From: Taxawa tesnikishii (nom. ined.)
Taxonomy: Eukaryota > Ascomycota > Dothideomycetes > Dothideales
Length of the DNA stretch: 64,000 nucleotides
NCBI GenBank assembly: GCA_030247885.1
Contig: JAPDRO010000005.1
Location: forward strand, 558,001-622,000
Reading direction: 5' to 3'
The position numbers and the translations under genes are program-made. A model generated the notes under the pieces. That model saw only the letters and a list, made by a program, of their open reading frames with translations, ran no database searches and was not told the origin of the DNA. Numbering within the stretch: position 1 is the first letter of the stretch; every line of letters begins with the position of its first letter. Shown in pieces: positions 23,208 through 36,972 of the stretch.

Positions 23208-25442
23208 CTACGCCAGCTTCTCCAACAAGATCTTCGCGCCCGCATTTCCCCTTGATGTCTCAACCTTCCTCTTCTTGTTCTTCTTCTCCCCATCCTCGTC
23301 CACCTCTTTCCTGGCCGCTGCACCTCGCCCTTCGCCGCCTTCTCAAGCTCCTTCTTACCCTTCTTCAACAGCTTCTCCATCTCCTTCCTCTTCCCAGCGT
23401 CCAGGTCTTCGCTCTCCAGCATCGCAACGGGCACGAAGCTCGACGGCCCGCAGGCCCAGCTCACCAAGTGATCTTTAATGACATCGTACAGGGCATCACC
23501 AACCTTGAGCGCGGGCTCTACGCGCACAAGTTTCTTAGATGCGAAATCAAACTTGCCGCCGCTTGCCAGGGTCTTGAACATCTTGCCCGCAGCAGTGCTG
23601 TGGACAAGGTGATCGGAAGAGGTAGGATCGCCGCCTGCGGTTTCCGCGACGGCAGAGATGGCGGCGGATTTGTCGCCGACGCATTCGAGGAGGACTTCGG
23701 AGACGACTTGGCAGCCGAAGCTGGAGGCCACCAGGTCAGCGGCACGATTGGCGACAAACGAAAGTAACGATGGGGAGAGCGCTTGCACAAGCTCCATGCG
23801 GCGTGTCTCGGCATTCTTCTTCGATGTCGTCTCACGGATTGCGTGGATCTCGACCAGACTCGCTTTCTGCGCGTCCGTGAGGAGCCACTTTGCCTGACCT
23901 GCCAGCGGGTACAATAGCGGGATGCGCGCTGTGGCGTGCGTAGAAATGCCCAAGAGACGATCTTCACGCTCGGTGGTGTCGGAGATGGACTCGCCCAGTA
24001 ATTCAGGGAAGATCGCTTTTGCACTCATTTTCGTGTCATCGGTCACGTCCATGGCGGCGAGGAGCACCATGTAGGCGTGCGCATCGAAGGCCATCATCTC
24101 AACAGTGTCTTTGTAGACCTTCAGGATCACCTTGCGGTCCTTGGCACCACCGTAGGCGAGTGCGAGACACACAACGCGGCTGCCGCTCTTGGTGAATGCA
24201 AGGTTCTTGAGGAGGTCTCCACCTTGGTTTTCATCGAGATCAGACTTGAGCAGTTCAAGGAATTCGGTCGCCTCTGGTGTGCCAGGTTCAGTGTTCAGGA
24301 AGTATTGCAGCATAGCGTCGTGCAGCATCGTAAAACCCGTCATTTTCTTCTGGATCAGCTGGTTGATCATCTGGTGCAGGTACTGCATGATGGGTTTCTT
24401 CTTCTCCGGGCTCTTTTCCAATATCTGCTTCAGGTCTGCCGTAGCCTCAGTGTCGGACGCTGCAGCTCCTTTGGTCTTGCCGAAGACGGCGAACTCAGCT
24501 CCGTACCATTCGCGCAGCATGAGGGCTTTCTGAGTCGGAGTCGCAACCTGGCGGTAGATGTCGTCCATAATCCACGAGGCTTCCGGTTGGTTGATCAAAC
24601 GGCGGACATGGCCGTAGAACTCGGGGACAACCATGTCGCGGACAGACTCATCACTGTATAGCTAGTCAGTCTTGACCGTCTGTAGGAGAAATTGTTCACA
24701 GAATTGACGCACCCTTCAACGATCATCTTGCCCACCAAGAACTTTCCGTACTTGCTCTCCGACAGCGACCGAATATCCGCCTGCAACTCGCGCGCAATGC
24801 TCCGCCTCTGTTCCTTGTTCGCATACTTCAGCGCGCATTGAATCACCCGTACACTGTCGTGCTTGAAGACGAAGTCGCGAACTCTGCCCGTGATAATCTC
24901 AAACAACTCTGCGACAAGGGCCTTGCGCTCCTCGAGCGGGACGTGTGATTTCCTTCGTAGTCTCTCCCAAATCTTCTTCGACCGCGCAATCGAGTCGGCG
25001 TTGGGTTTGGCAGCTTTGCGTTCCTTTGCGAGACGACGCTGTTCTGCGTGAGCTTCGGCAGATGTTGTTTGAACTGCAATACTTGTAAGCCTCCGCATGT
25101 CTACGTGATCATGAGCTGTGGCGTATAAGTACCCTTGAACTTCTTGTCGCCAGCATCTCTGTTCGCGTTCGCCGCGCTCTTCTTAGGCTTCTGGTCCTCG
25201 ACTTCGTCCTCAACGTCAGATGTGTTGCCCTCGCTCTCAATCTTCACGCCATCTGGTATGTCGTCCATCTCATTGTCATCTTCTGTGGTGTCCGACTCTG
25301 GCAAGTCGGCCGCGACTGGAGGCGGGCGCTTCTGCTTGGTCGACTTTTCGTGCTTTGCGGATCCGGTCCTCTGCTTCTTGCTGGGCAGCGCTGCAGGAAT
25401 GGCGGCAGCCTTCGGACCTTCCTTGCGCTTTATTCCAGCCAT
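23208..25442 (-). CDS. PUF6: PUF6, Pumilio/CPL-domain ribosome biogenesis factor
   Basis: Nucleolar RNA-binding protein of the PUM3/PUF6 group, needed for 60S assembly (in yeast also ASH1 mRNA repression). Exons are 25133-25442, 24713-25073 and 23208-24653, with 59-nt introns. The start MAGIKRKEGPK is followed by an acidic, low-complexity region. Then come SIARSKKIWERLRRKSHVP, the repeat-type helices VFKHDSVRVIQCALKYANKEQR and ESKYGKFLVGKMIVEG, and the CPL region with FTKSGSRVVCLALAYGGAKDRK and SFGCQVVSEVLLECVGD. The frame changes near the C-run 23338-23340 (GGG in the gene). One added G continues into RKEVDEDGEKKNKRKVE and ends AKILLEKLA at 23208, about 705 residues. The alternative tail in the uncorrected frame is arginine-rich with no family match. 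Confidence 0.92.
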
Positions 25443-26180
25443 AGCAAATTTTGTCGTAATAACGTTTCTGGTTCTGTATGGGGGCAAGATGGTGCTTGCT
25501 ATTGGGGTAAATTCAGAGCCGAAAAGTTGAAGATTGGTTTGGTCCTTGTGATAAGATTAGATTTCCATCTCGGAAGGAAAGCATATGTCCGCATCCTTTC
25601 GGGGGTGAACACGACATGGCCGACTACGGCACTCTTTGCACAGAGCAGTTCCACGACATGCGACCAAACCAGGACAACACGTAATCCTTGTATACCCGTC
25701 CTTTGTTCTTCTTCTTCTGAGGCCGGTCTTGTAACACATTGTGTTACCCTCCGCTTATTGCTACTGTGCTCTCCACTCTTTCAAGGAAGGTTCGCAGCCA
25801 AGGGCGCCGTGCAATCTACATCTACCAGTAGACATGCAGCACATCTTGGCAGTCATGGATTCTGTAGAGCGGCATTGGTGCATCTACATGATGTTTTAGG
25901 CTATGTGTGTCTCACCCGGTGCAGATTTAGTTGCCGCGGAGGCATTGTAGAGAACGTCACCCCTCCTTTCCAGATACGCCCTGCCTGATCTCCCGCACGC
26001 CGCCGTGTCGATCGCCATGGCGCACCTCATTTGGCGTTTATAAACCCCTTCCATTCCCTTAGCCACGGCAACTGTAAGTGGCCAATGTAGCACTGTAGAG
26101 CTATATCTACACCTACCTTGCATATTCCCAAGATCTGTTGGCCAGTTGCTGTTGCATCAACCCGTCGTCTACAGCACAAG
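25443..26180. other. Intergenic, divergent promoter PUF6 / sugar dehydrogenase
   Basis: About 740 bases. Short open frames only. No RNA gene, repeat or recognised control site. Confidence 0.45.
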
Positions 26181-27767
26181 ATGAGGAACTACGTCTTCCA
26201 CGTTGCCGCATCACTGGCTGTCCTCAAGACGACTGTTGCACAATCCTCAATCGCAGGTGCTTCTTGCTCGCCTACCCTGACTGCAAGCTATGCTGCTCCA
26301 TCGGTCGCAGACGGTTACGTCGCTCGCCTGGTCGCTAACGGACTGACCGACCCTCGCGGCATCAAGTTCGACAGCCAAGGCACTCTTCTTGTCGTAGAAC
26401 AGGGTGTTGGTGTTACTGCGCTCTCTTTGGTAGATGCTGGACGCGGTTGTATAAGCGTCGGAAGTCGGAAGAGCGTCATCAACGACACCACTGTGGGCTG
26501 ATCAAATCCCCACGAGACGCACCTGCGCTGACACTATAGTCCAGCTGAACCATGGCATCGAAGTGTCTGCGGATGGCGCCACCCTCTATGCCTCCTCCTC
26601 CGAAGCGGTCTATAGCTGGGCTTATGATGCTCGTTCATCGTCTAATACATCAGCCCCGACCGTGATCGTCGCGAACATGACCGGCAGCGACCATACCACC
26701 CGGACCTTGCTTCTTTCCCGAAAAGTCAACGGCACATTGGTCGTCACCAGAGGCAGTACTTCCAATCTAGATATTGAGGCCGAGAACATCGACACCGGTC
26801 ACAGTCAGGTCAAAGCCTTTAATCTCAGCAACCGAACGGGTACCTACGACTTCAACGCGGACGGACTGCTCCTTGGCTGGGGACTTCGCAACGATGTGGG
26901 TGTAGATGAAGAGCCGATCACTGGTGGCATATATACGGTCGAAAATTCCGTGGATCAACTCAACCGCTCAGGAACGGACATTCATCAGAACAATCCTGGT
27001 GAAGAATTGAACTTCTTGGGATACCTGAACGGAACCGAGTACGCCGAGCAAGGCGCTAACTTTGGTTATCCAGAGTGCTATGCTGCTTGGAACGTTAGCG
27101 AGATTCCCGACAATGCCGGTCTGCAAGTCGGAAGCCAGTTTGCCATTGGCGATCAGAACGCTACGGTTAATGATACCGTATGTGCGCAGCGAGCTGCGCC
27201 TCGATTGACCTTCCAAGCACATATGGCTCCACTGGACATTCTTTTCAACAACAACGGTACTGCAGCATGGATCACGTTCCATGGCAGCTGGTGAGCCTGC
27301 ACATTTGCCATCTTTACTTGCCAGAGCATTAACACGGTCTTAGGGACCGAACGGATCCCGTTGGCTACAAGCTTTCAGTTGTGGAGTTCTCTAATGGATC
27401 CCCAACTGAGCCGTCGAATAGCACAACAGCGGCAATCGATATTGTATCGAACCAGAACAACTCCGCTTGCCCTCAAGGCTGTTTCAGGCCGGTCGGCCTC
27501 GCCTGGGACAGCCAAGGTCGGCTTTTCATGTCCTCTGATGCTACGGGTGAGATCTATGTCGTATTACGCGCCGATGGTAATGCGACTAGCGAGGTTGGTA
27601 GTTCATCGCCCTCAACCTTGCCCTCCCATTCAGGTGGCGGTGCTGCATCAAGCACCGGGAGCAGCCCTGCGGCCACCAGCTCAACTTCGATGGCAAGCGA
27701 GAAGGTTTGGGTGTTCAGCATCAATGCTCTTTGGGTCGTCATGTGTTTGTTTGCATTTTACATGTGA
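26181..27767 (+). CDS. PQQ-type sugar dehydrogenase (GSDH / AA12-like), secreted with GPI-like tail
   Basis: Extracellular oxidoreductase of the glucose/sorbosone dehydrogenase beta-propeller family; fungal AA12 members use pyrroloquinoline quinone on sugars. Exons 26181-26492, 26545-27290 and 27344-27767 give about 493 residues. A signal peptide (MRNYVFHVAASLAVLKTTVA) precedes the propeller. Family segments are DPRGIKFDSQGTLLVVEQG, LNHGIEVSADGATLYASS, PYG-like NFGYPECYAAW, FHGSWDRTDPVGYKL (rebuilt exactly across the second splice) and PVGLAWDSQGRLFMSSD. Many N-x-S/T sites suggest glycosylation. The C-terminus has a Ser/Gly/Thr-rich linker then a hydrophobic end (VWVFSINALWVVMCLFAFYM), as in GPI-anchored wall proteins. 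Typical AA12 enzymes may carry CBM or cytochrome domains; none is here. The frame is intact. Confidence 0.85.
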
Positions 27768-28504
27768 AGTCCGCAGGCAGAAAAACTCTATTGGTCCAAT
27801 AGATTCTCCATGTCTTCAGAATCATTCGGCTTCAACGACGCGGGGGCAGAAGAAATTATCTCTTTTCGAAACTTGTCAAGTCTCCCTCTGGAAAATGCCA
27901 TGTTGATTCGTGAAAAGCAAAACAAACCCCTGGACAGTCGTGTTCTACGTGCAGGTTGCGCCTCCCTTCGATACTTCGGCGAAGGCGTCCTTTCCCGCAC
28001 CCCTACTGCTGATAGCTCCTGCCCCAGAATCTGGAAGCGCAAACATGGAAGACCTGAATCAACGAAACAGTCATGAAGAATTGCGTCAACCAGCGCCTCT
28101 GAATGAACTGGAATCTCTCCAAAATTGCTGGCATTGTTGCTTCACTCGGTGGGGTTGCTTCACTTGGTGAACTTCGCCTACTTCACCCCAACCACCCCAC
28201 CTGTGAATCAATTGACCTTCGGCCAAAGTCAATTCCTTCTTCATCTTTTCTACCAGTCCATCGCGACACGGAACTTATCTATCACTGTTCACAGTCTCGA
28301 CTCAATCTTCCACTCTGCCTGCCGCCGCCATTGCCCGCTGCCGTGCATCGTGCATCAACCGTGGCAGCACATGAACATCCAGTCATTTGACTGAGCCAAC
28401 GCTCTCCACAGATCACTGGCACAGCCCAGGATACAGGTCTCATTCACTGCTTGCACATTCGAATACTGCGCTATATACGAGGACAACGAAGAAGAACATC
28501 CATC
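27768..28504. other. Intergenic, nothing firm
   Basis: About 740 bases. A minus-strand frame at 27788-28042 (84 codons) exists but shows no family feature and is not called. The final 120 bases are the likely promoter of the next gene. Confidence 0.45.
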
Positions 28505-30432
28505 ATGGCTGGTACTTTCAATGCAATACCTATTGAAGTAAGCTCATCCCTTGCAAGGTATGCCAGTCCAAGCAGAGCTTACGAAGATCTTCTTGCAAGG
28601 TCAACCAGATGATAGCCCACAATCTCGAGTATGATAGCGACGTCTGCAACTTCCGCTTGATCTGCCACGCTACTAGGAATGCCATTGACGGCGATTATGG
28701 CACCTACTGGCGTGTCCGTTTCCTTAGTGCCTACGATCCGCTGACAGATCCCACGAAGAGCGATGGTCGCAACGCAAACGAGGTCATGCGAAAAACCTAT
28801 CAGGAACGCAGATGCATCCTTCGCCGCGGCGCTACCTTCACGTACGGACAGACCAGGGCCGAGCAAAGATGCCTGATTCTCCTCAGAGATCTTGTGCTGG
28901 GTAAGTGAAGGCTATCCTCACCTGAAACAGTGCTTCACATGCGGTGTACCCTAGACTGACAGCGCGGACAGATTCGTTTAGCGGCGGAACCACCGATAAG
29001 AACGGCGAGCGCCACTCCCTCAACATGGAGGCCATCCAACAATTCGTGGCTAACCATGAGTTTCTCCACAACGTGCTTTTCACATGGCCACGCAAGGCCA
29101 GCCGCAGCAGCCCCCGTCATCGCAGCCGAGACACCTGCAACGATGACCTCGACCGGGTCCAGACTCCGCATCCGTTCCTGCATACCATGCAGGTGCTCCT
29201 CACGCACCTGTTCCTCGAGGTCTCTTCCGCTCGTGTTTGGCACTTCGCGCAAGTCTGGAGCTTTGCCGAGTCCCAGAAGGCCGTTTACGCCTGCGCCGAG
29301 GTCGCCCCCATCTTTGGTGGTGTCAATGGTGCTGAGATTGACATGCACTGGATCTTGCACAATGCGAATTTCTGGAAATATCACATGAATAGGGAGGAAG
29401 AGGCTACATTGCACGAGGCCATGGCAGCGCTTGTTGATGTTCAACGTCCCGGTGGTTGGAAGGCTAAGATCGAGACTGGTGTGCAGAGCGTTGGCAAGTA
29501 TTGGAAAGGTAGCTATGGTGAGTGTCTTGACGATATGAGGGTGCAAGGGGATGGAAAGGGACTGACGGAGGATACTCAGCCTACCTTGGTGAGAGCGACA
29601 TGAACTACATCCGCTCCGAGGCCTACGACGAGAGCCACGTCTTGCCCGACAACGTCAACGACGACCAAGATGATGGATTCCAGGTACCGTAATCTTCTCT
29701 AGCCTCTACGTGCCTCTCTATGGTCCACACTCGTTCCTAATCTCTTTGAATTTCACAACAAGTCTAACAGAAGCGACCATCACAGAGCCTCGAAATCTCC
29801 TCTATAGACCCGGCCGGCCTCTTCTGGCCCACCCCTTCGCGTCCGCACTGCCAACTCATACAGCCCCAAAGATACAGCCTCGTACGCGAGCTCAACGTCG
29901 CTCGCTCTCGCCGGTTCAGCAGAAGCCGTTCGCCTTCAGTGGCTTCGGAGACGACAATGAAGAGTTCGTCTCCCAATCCTGCTTCTTTCCTAATCTCTGT
30001 TAACAAAGGGCTTCAAAGCTGATGCGTACCAACAGAACCTTCAACGCAAGCGGCTGGCTGACGCCTATGCCACACCAACATGGCATTCCCGGCTGGCAGA
30101 AGATGCAAATGATGAAGTACTACGATGACGGCTTCGGAGGTATCGCTTGGGATGCGCTGTGGGCCTACGAAGGCGTAGTGCTCCCCGGTGGCCAGATCAT
30201 GCTTGGCCGCTGGTGGAACCCTGACCGTGGGACTGGCGAGCGTGTAAGTCTTCCTTTTTCTCTCTCCGTCACTCTGCCGGGTTGACCTACGAGATTCTCC
30301 AAAGTGAAAACAGCGCATGCTGATGGTGGAGTACAGCAATACTCTGGCCCCTTCTTGATGTGGAACGTCGACGCTGCCGTTGAGCAAGGATATGAGGGCC
30401 GCGAGTCCGAGGCATTCGACGCTCCATCTTGA
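28505..30432 (+). CDS. F-box-like fungal protein of unknown partner
   Basis: The N-terminus (MAGTFNAIPIE, then SDVCNFRLICHATRNAIDGDYGTYWRVRF) has the pattern of an F-box-type helix bundle, which would make it a substrate adaptor of SCF ubiquitin ligase. That is inference from shape. The middle contains KTYQERRCILRRGA and a helical region FLHTMQVLLTHLFLE. The C-terminus has the conserved KPFAFSGFGDDNEEF, GIPGWQKMQMMKYYDD, LWAYEGVVLPGGQIMLGRWW and QYSGPFLMWNVDAA, usual in a widespread fungal family. Introns that fit: 28901-28971, 29518-29579, 29684-about 29787, one near 29965-30031, and 30244-30336. The first intron (from 28516) and the region 29900-30035 do not join cleanly. One base seems missing near 29911 (CC run). 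The exon map there is provisional. Confidence 0.6.
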
Positions 30433-31503
30433 ACGGACGGCAACTACCAAGGCTACCCTCTGAACGACGCAACTACCGGACGACGAGACCAACATGTCTA
30501 GGAGCCATGCGCAGTACTTGTTACCGATCTGGAGCACCGAATCTAGCTCCTTACTCGCGACCGATTTCGATCAACGGTAGCGACTAAGACACTGGAGTGC
30601 AAACCACCTTTTCAGCACGCCTCGACCAACGGTCTTCAGCAGATCATCCATCACTCGATCCAGCCGACATCGAGAAAGCAAACCACTCCCCGAAAAGTTC
30701 TAGATGGGGCCAACACCACTCCGTTCCTGTCTTCAGACCTCCGTTCACTGGTTAGTTCTCTCTTGAGCGAGGAACACTTCTGCTTCCCTTGCCCCCACTG
30801 CAGAGAATCAATATCCATCATCCGATTTCATCACCAAGGCTCTCTCAAACCCTAATATCACACAAGATATCTGCGAGCTTTCCTTTCTTTTTCTTTGTAA
30901 AGATACCCCCATCGGAAATCTACGGTACATTCAAAACTGGCATTTTAATCTCATTCTAGGGCGTTAGGAAAATACAATGGCAGGAAGGGACAGGCGTCTG
31001 GAAACTGCGAGGTTTAGGTTCTCGTAGTCTGACCATATGCAAGTAACAGCAAGATTTAAAGAAACAAATAAAAAACTTGTCTCTTCTTGATGTTTGCGTA
31101 CCCGCCAGACTCCTCACTCTTGACCACAACAACGGCTGCAAAGCATGGTGCAAATGGATAGGTAAACGCAGGCGCAGCACGCCGCTCGTCGTTCTCGTCT
31201 ATATAAAAACAAGAATTCAGAAGCTCGGATTGAGCCGGGCTTTCCAAACCACCATCCATTCCTCGGAGGTCAAAGTTGAAGTAGACCTCCCCAAAGGGTT
31301 CGAAAACGCCGTAGACGCCGAGCTCGAATGCTTTTTCCCCGTTCGCTGACCCGCAAATTTCATGCCGTTGAAGGACAAAACACCATGTTGAGTTCCCTGG
31401 TATCATTGCTAACATGCAGATCGTGTTGAATCATCGCTCCCTTGCTTTTTCTCGCACATACTTCCCGTCCCAAACTCTAACCTAAACGACAGATAGAATG
31501 CGT
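30433..31503. other. Intergenic, no supported gene
   Basis: About 1.07 kb between convergent genes. A minus-strand frame 31056-31415 (119 codons) lies in the likely SAHH 3' flank and has no recognisable domain. No RNA gene or repeat seen. Confidence 0.45.
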
Positions 31504-33012
<1,509 letters not shown>

Positions 33013-33492
33013 TTTGAGTGGCAGGTTGTTCTGGAACGTGTGATTGAGGGAGAGAATTGGTTGATGAAAGGAGGGATGGGATGGGATGTTTTGGAAAGAG
33101 AGGGCGAATGCGGGCGTGAGAAAAGTCTTGAGCGCGTCAATCTCTCAACCCCACCAACTGCCGGCTCAATCATCATCATCCCACTTTGTTGGACCCTGAC
33201 AACATCTCACCGCCTCGAGGACCTAGCGCCCACCAGACACCGCAACGTTGAACCTCGTGTAATGCTGTACTGTGTGCGTAACAAGTATTGGAATGGGTGT
33301 TGAAGGTTGGAAGCGAATAAGTTCACTGTGTGGATGAATACATAACAATGTCCTCTCAAAGGTCCTCCATCTATGACCAAGTGGGGCAGAGATCTGTCCA
33401 CCACTGTGTCCAGCACTCCATAGATCGCATCCGGACAACCTCCAAAGAAAGGCTAGAATGTCTCATCTCCTATACCGCGGACATGACCGTCG
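33013..33492. promoter_or_regulatory. SAHH promoter region
   Basis: About 480 bases upstream of SAHH and downstream of RRN6. Purine-rich GGGATGGGATGG-like stretch at about 33070-33090. No defined site can be assigned. Confidence 0.4.
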
Positions 33493-36400
33493 TCAAAAGC
33501 CTTGCGTTCTCCTCCTCTTTTTCGCAGGCGCTCTCCCTCCAAATCGCCCTGGCTCGACCTGACTCGCAGGGAACTCAAATCCCTGGCTTTGCGTGACCTG
33601 CGAGCGCGCAAATCCCAGAGGTTGACTTACACCGATGGGTACAACTTGACTAGAACTGACAAGGCCAGGAGCTTGACTCGACAACAAGCCTTGCGATTGC
33701 GCCAATGCCGTCTCGCGACGCTGTCTGCGCAGGTGTTTCTCAGCCCGTCGTTTGAGACGCGCACGTTCTTCTGGGGTAAGATCTTCGTCCTCGAATTCGG
33801 CTTCCTTATCCAGCTGTCGCTGTGCTGCCAGCCAATCGTACTGATCGGGATCGCCACCTGGTTTCCAGTGGGCAAGCATGTTCGAAAGGGACTTGAGTAG
33901 AGGTGCAGGAGCAACCTTGTCAGAGGAGAATGTAGTAAGGCGCTGTAGATGAGCATACTCTGATGCCACCAGCGTCGAGGGGTGGCTTGATAACGAGTTC
34001 GAAGCCAGTGACGGAGTTGCGCTAGGTGAAGGAGTTGGCAATGCCTGTGAGGACATGCCCAGATCTTGCGAGGAACCCGTCATTCCGGGCCCTAATGCGT
34101 CAGTGCGGAAGGGAATGGGAATGTTGCCCGACTGCGAACCTGCCGATCCTCGCGTCGCTCCTTGCAACTGGTCTGCTGGCGATGGGCCAATGCTATGGCT
34201 CGCGAGGCAGACATCTGCGGTCAAGCGACGTGCTGCCTGCTCCTTGGCAAGCCTTACTCTTCCGGCCACACGCTGAGACAATGGTCCAAGAAAAGAGCCA
34301 ACAATATCATCATACACAACCGTCACCTCCGTTCGCTGGTTCTCCATTCTTGGAAGGCTAGGCAGATTCGTATCAGTTAAATCTGAAACAACAACTTGCG
34401 GCTGAGTTTCTTGACTGTGCAGATCCCACATTTGTCTGGAAGTGACGTCCAGAAGGCTTTGAAAATCGGCAGATGCTTGATCGAGGTCGGAGATTGTAAG
34501 CTGCTGCTTGTCGAAATCTGACCTATTGAAGGATGAGCATGCTCGTTCAAGATTGTGTAGAGTCACATTACCCACAGTAGACGCGTCTGCGTAATCTCCA
34601 ATTCATCCGCTTCGAGACGGACACGCATGTCGTCAAGCGCTGTTGAGAAGTCTTGGCTAGAAGGGAGTGCGGACTCCGCAACCTTGGTGTACACGCACTC
34701 ATAGTTCATCGACCAGATGCTTTTTGCTGTCGAAACAGCTGTAATGCGTATGCGTTGTCGGCGGGCTGAGAGACCACCTGACGAGTCTTTCTCAAACCTG
34801 CCACCATCCTCGTTCTCTGATAGATCGTCACCGACTATGAACGAGCTGTGGCCCAGCCTGGAAGCGCTCAGTTTCGACGCCATCTGTGCGACTTTGGTCC
34901 TCCACTGTGGCGGGAGAACAGCGTGCGTATAGAAAGCGGTGCTATGTTCTTCGGGCCCGCCAAAGTATAGCTGCTGGTAAACACGCATATCCGGCAGAAT
35001 GATGGTCATGTTGTAGAAGCGAAACTGGTTTTCCCGATAGAATTGTCCCAAACCAGATGGAGACCCATGGTGCATGCTGTCCGTGTACTCCACAGGTTGC
35101 ATGTGCACACTCAATTCATTGGCTGAAGCTTGACTGCTTGTCGGCAGCTCCGGTAGGTCCACGCTTGCTGCATCGGAGATAGACGTAAAAGCAGGCGAAC
35201 GCTGCTGATCCGCAGACAAACGATAGGTTGTCGTCGTTCTACCAAGGGACGACTTCACAAACACTACAACGTCTGGGGCAGAGTATAAGCATCAGATATT
35301 GACCAGACCGAAACAATCATAATTTACCTTCTTTGTCTACATAGCATGACAAACGCAAGCTGACATCCTCGGGATCCAGGAAATGTGTACAGCGTAGCAC
35401 GACGACTGCACCAGCTGTTCTCCAGCTTTCGTCATCTGATCGGTCTAGACATCTGGCCCGCATGAGAAGGAGGTGCGTCGAGGTCAGTACAAGGAATTGC
35501 CCACGGTCAACAGGGTGGCTCTGCAGACCAAGAATCCAATGTGGGGTGCCTGTCAAGCCAAGATCAGGATCCAGAAGCCTAACAGGATTGGATTTGAAGT
35601 CGAACAAAGCAAGCGATCGTCTGCTGCAGACAACGATGGTAGACAAATCGCCCGCCCATACAATTCTTGCCCAACCATCATCCGGGATCGGGCTGAGGAG
35701 CTTGGTGCGCGTATCACCATCTACTTCTCGGAGACTCGACCTGGCCACATTGCGTGGCAGGTGCTTCCTTCCCTCACGCTTTTGTGTGAGCTCCCAAACA
35801 GTCCATGTCCCGGTCTGATCAACGATTGCGAATTGCTGCTGGTACCAAGGGTTAAAAGAAACATCAGCATGCGAAAATCCTCCAGTAGAACGACCCGATA
35901 TCGTACAACTGGGGTTGGGATTCAATACTGCAGTTCTGGGTTCTCCAGCAGGGCCGCGCCGGATATGGGGCTGGAGAATGGATGTCGCCTTCAGTGTTCT
36001 GACCGCAAGCGGTGCGCTTCTCCCTTCAGGCAACTCAGCGAAGCGTATCTGCTGGATAGGACCACCAGGGTTCCAAAAGCCGGTTCTCCAGAGATCTGGG
36101 GGACCTCAATCCAGACAGATTTGTTCTTTTCCCAGCCTTGCCTTTGCGGTTGTATCTGAGCCAAACGTAACCTCATTCTCGATCCATCGCCTGGAAACGC
36201 ACAGATAGACGCAGTTCTCCGGTAATCCAAATCTCGCACTCTTCCAAATGCCAACAGATCTCCTACAGCGGGATCGTAGCGGGTAGACTCTTCTATTACC
36301 TGCCCCGAGATGTTTGCAAGAGAGTGTAGCAGGTCACCACTGGTAGTCAAGCTAATTGGTACATGCTTCGATCCGAGAGCTCGTTGACCTTTGGGAAGAC

Positions 36401-36608
36401 CAGGCGGTTTGTGTCCGTCTAAGTTGTACTTGTCTGCAGCGTCATGGCTGAAGTCTACAGGCTCAACTGCTAAGGTAGCATGACCCAGACGCTGCAAAGC
36501 ATATCGTGTTCCAGAACTCCTCCTCCAGTGCCACGAGCGACTGTCCGGATCATATGCGCATTCTCCTAGATGACCGTATTTGAGGTCATTGTTGCGTTGA
36601 TCAGTCAT
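33493..36608 (-). CDS. RRN6: RRN6-like RNA polymerase I core factor subunit
   Basis: Subunit of the Pol I core factor that recruits Pol I to rDNA promoters; nucleolar. Exons are 35328-36608, 34576-35272 and 33493-34522. The introns (55 and 53 nt) have phases that agree. The start MTDQRNNDLKYGHLGECAYD matches the family N-terminus. Beta-propeller-like stretches follow (VSFNPWYQQQFAIVDQTGTWTVWEL, WARIVWAGDLSTIVVCSRR). A C-terminal helical and Ser/Gln-rich part ends with the typical AKKRRRTQGF. The frame changes at the A-run 36075-36078 (TTTT in the gene), between SGEPAF and PIQQIRFAELPEG. One added T restores the conserved WNPGGPIQQIRFAE. The corrected length is about 1002 residues. Divergent from SPC25. 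The RRN6 name rests on N- and C-terminal motifs, because the family diverges fast. Confidence 0.82.
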
Positions 36609-36972
36609 TCGGTTTTTTCTCAGTATAGGCGTAAAGGAAGTCTTCAGGATCATGGCCGGGCAATAGCGATTCGTGAATTCTGGATATTGTGAAGGTGCAG
36701 TAGGGATATGCGCGTGCAGAAAAGTTGTACAGAAACTCTGCGACAGAGAAAACGCGCGATGGGCAGAGATGGAGCGCTTTCCGAAAGTCTGACGCGCGGA
36801 AGCTAAAGTGCACGTAGCCCAGCAACAGCCGAAGTCAACAAACCCGGCTATCACGAGCATTTGTTGACGCTTGCAGAAAACCTTCGATCACCATCACTAT
36901 CAGCCTACATAACGCGTTCGCGTACACATCAAAGTTCTCCAAACAAGCGTATAACCAGTGAAGCATCGTACC
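36609..36972. promoter_or_regulatory. Divergent promoter, RRN6 / SPC25
   Basis: About 364 bases. An ACGCGT word at 36912-36917, 56 bases before the SPC25 start, matches the MBF/MCB element of cell-cycle genes. It is suggestive only, as the word recurs by chance in this GC-rich window. Confidence 0.4.

Noticed and set aside
27788-28042. Minus-strand 84-codon frame after the sugar dehydrogenase
   Set aside because: Too short, no homology signal, and no leader features.
31056-31415. Minus-strand 119-codon frame
   Set aside because: Lies in the SAHH 3' flank, has no family match I can see, and no promoter or introns. Kept only as a possibility.
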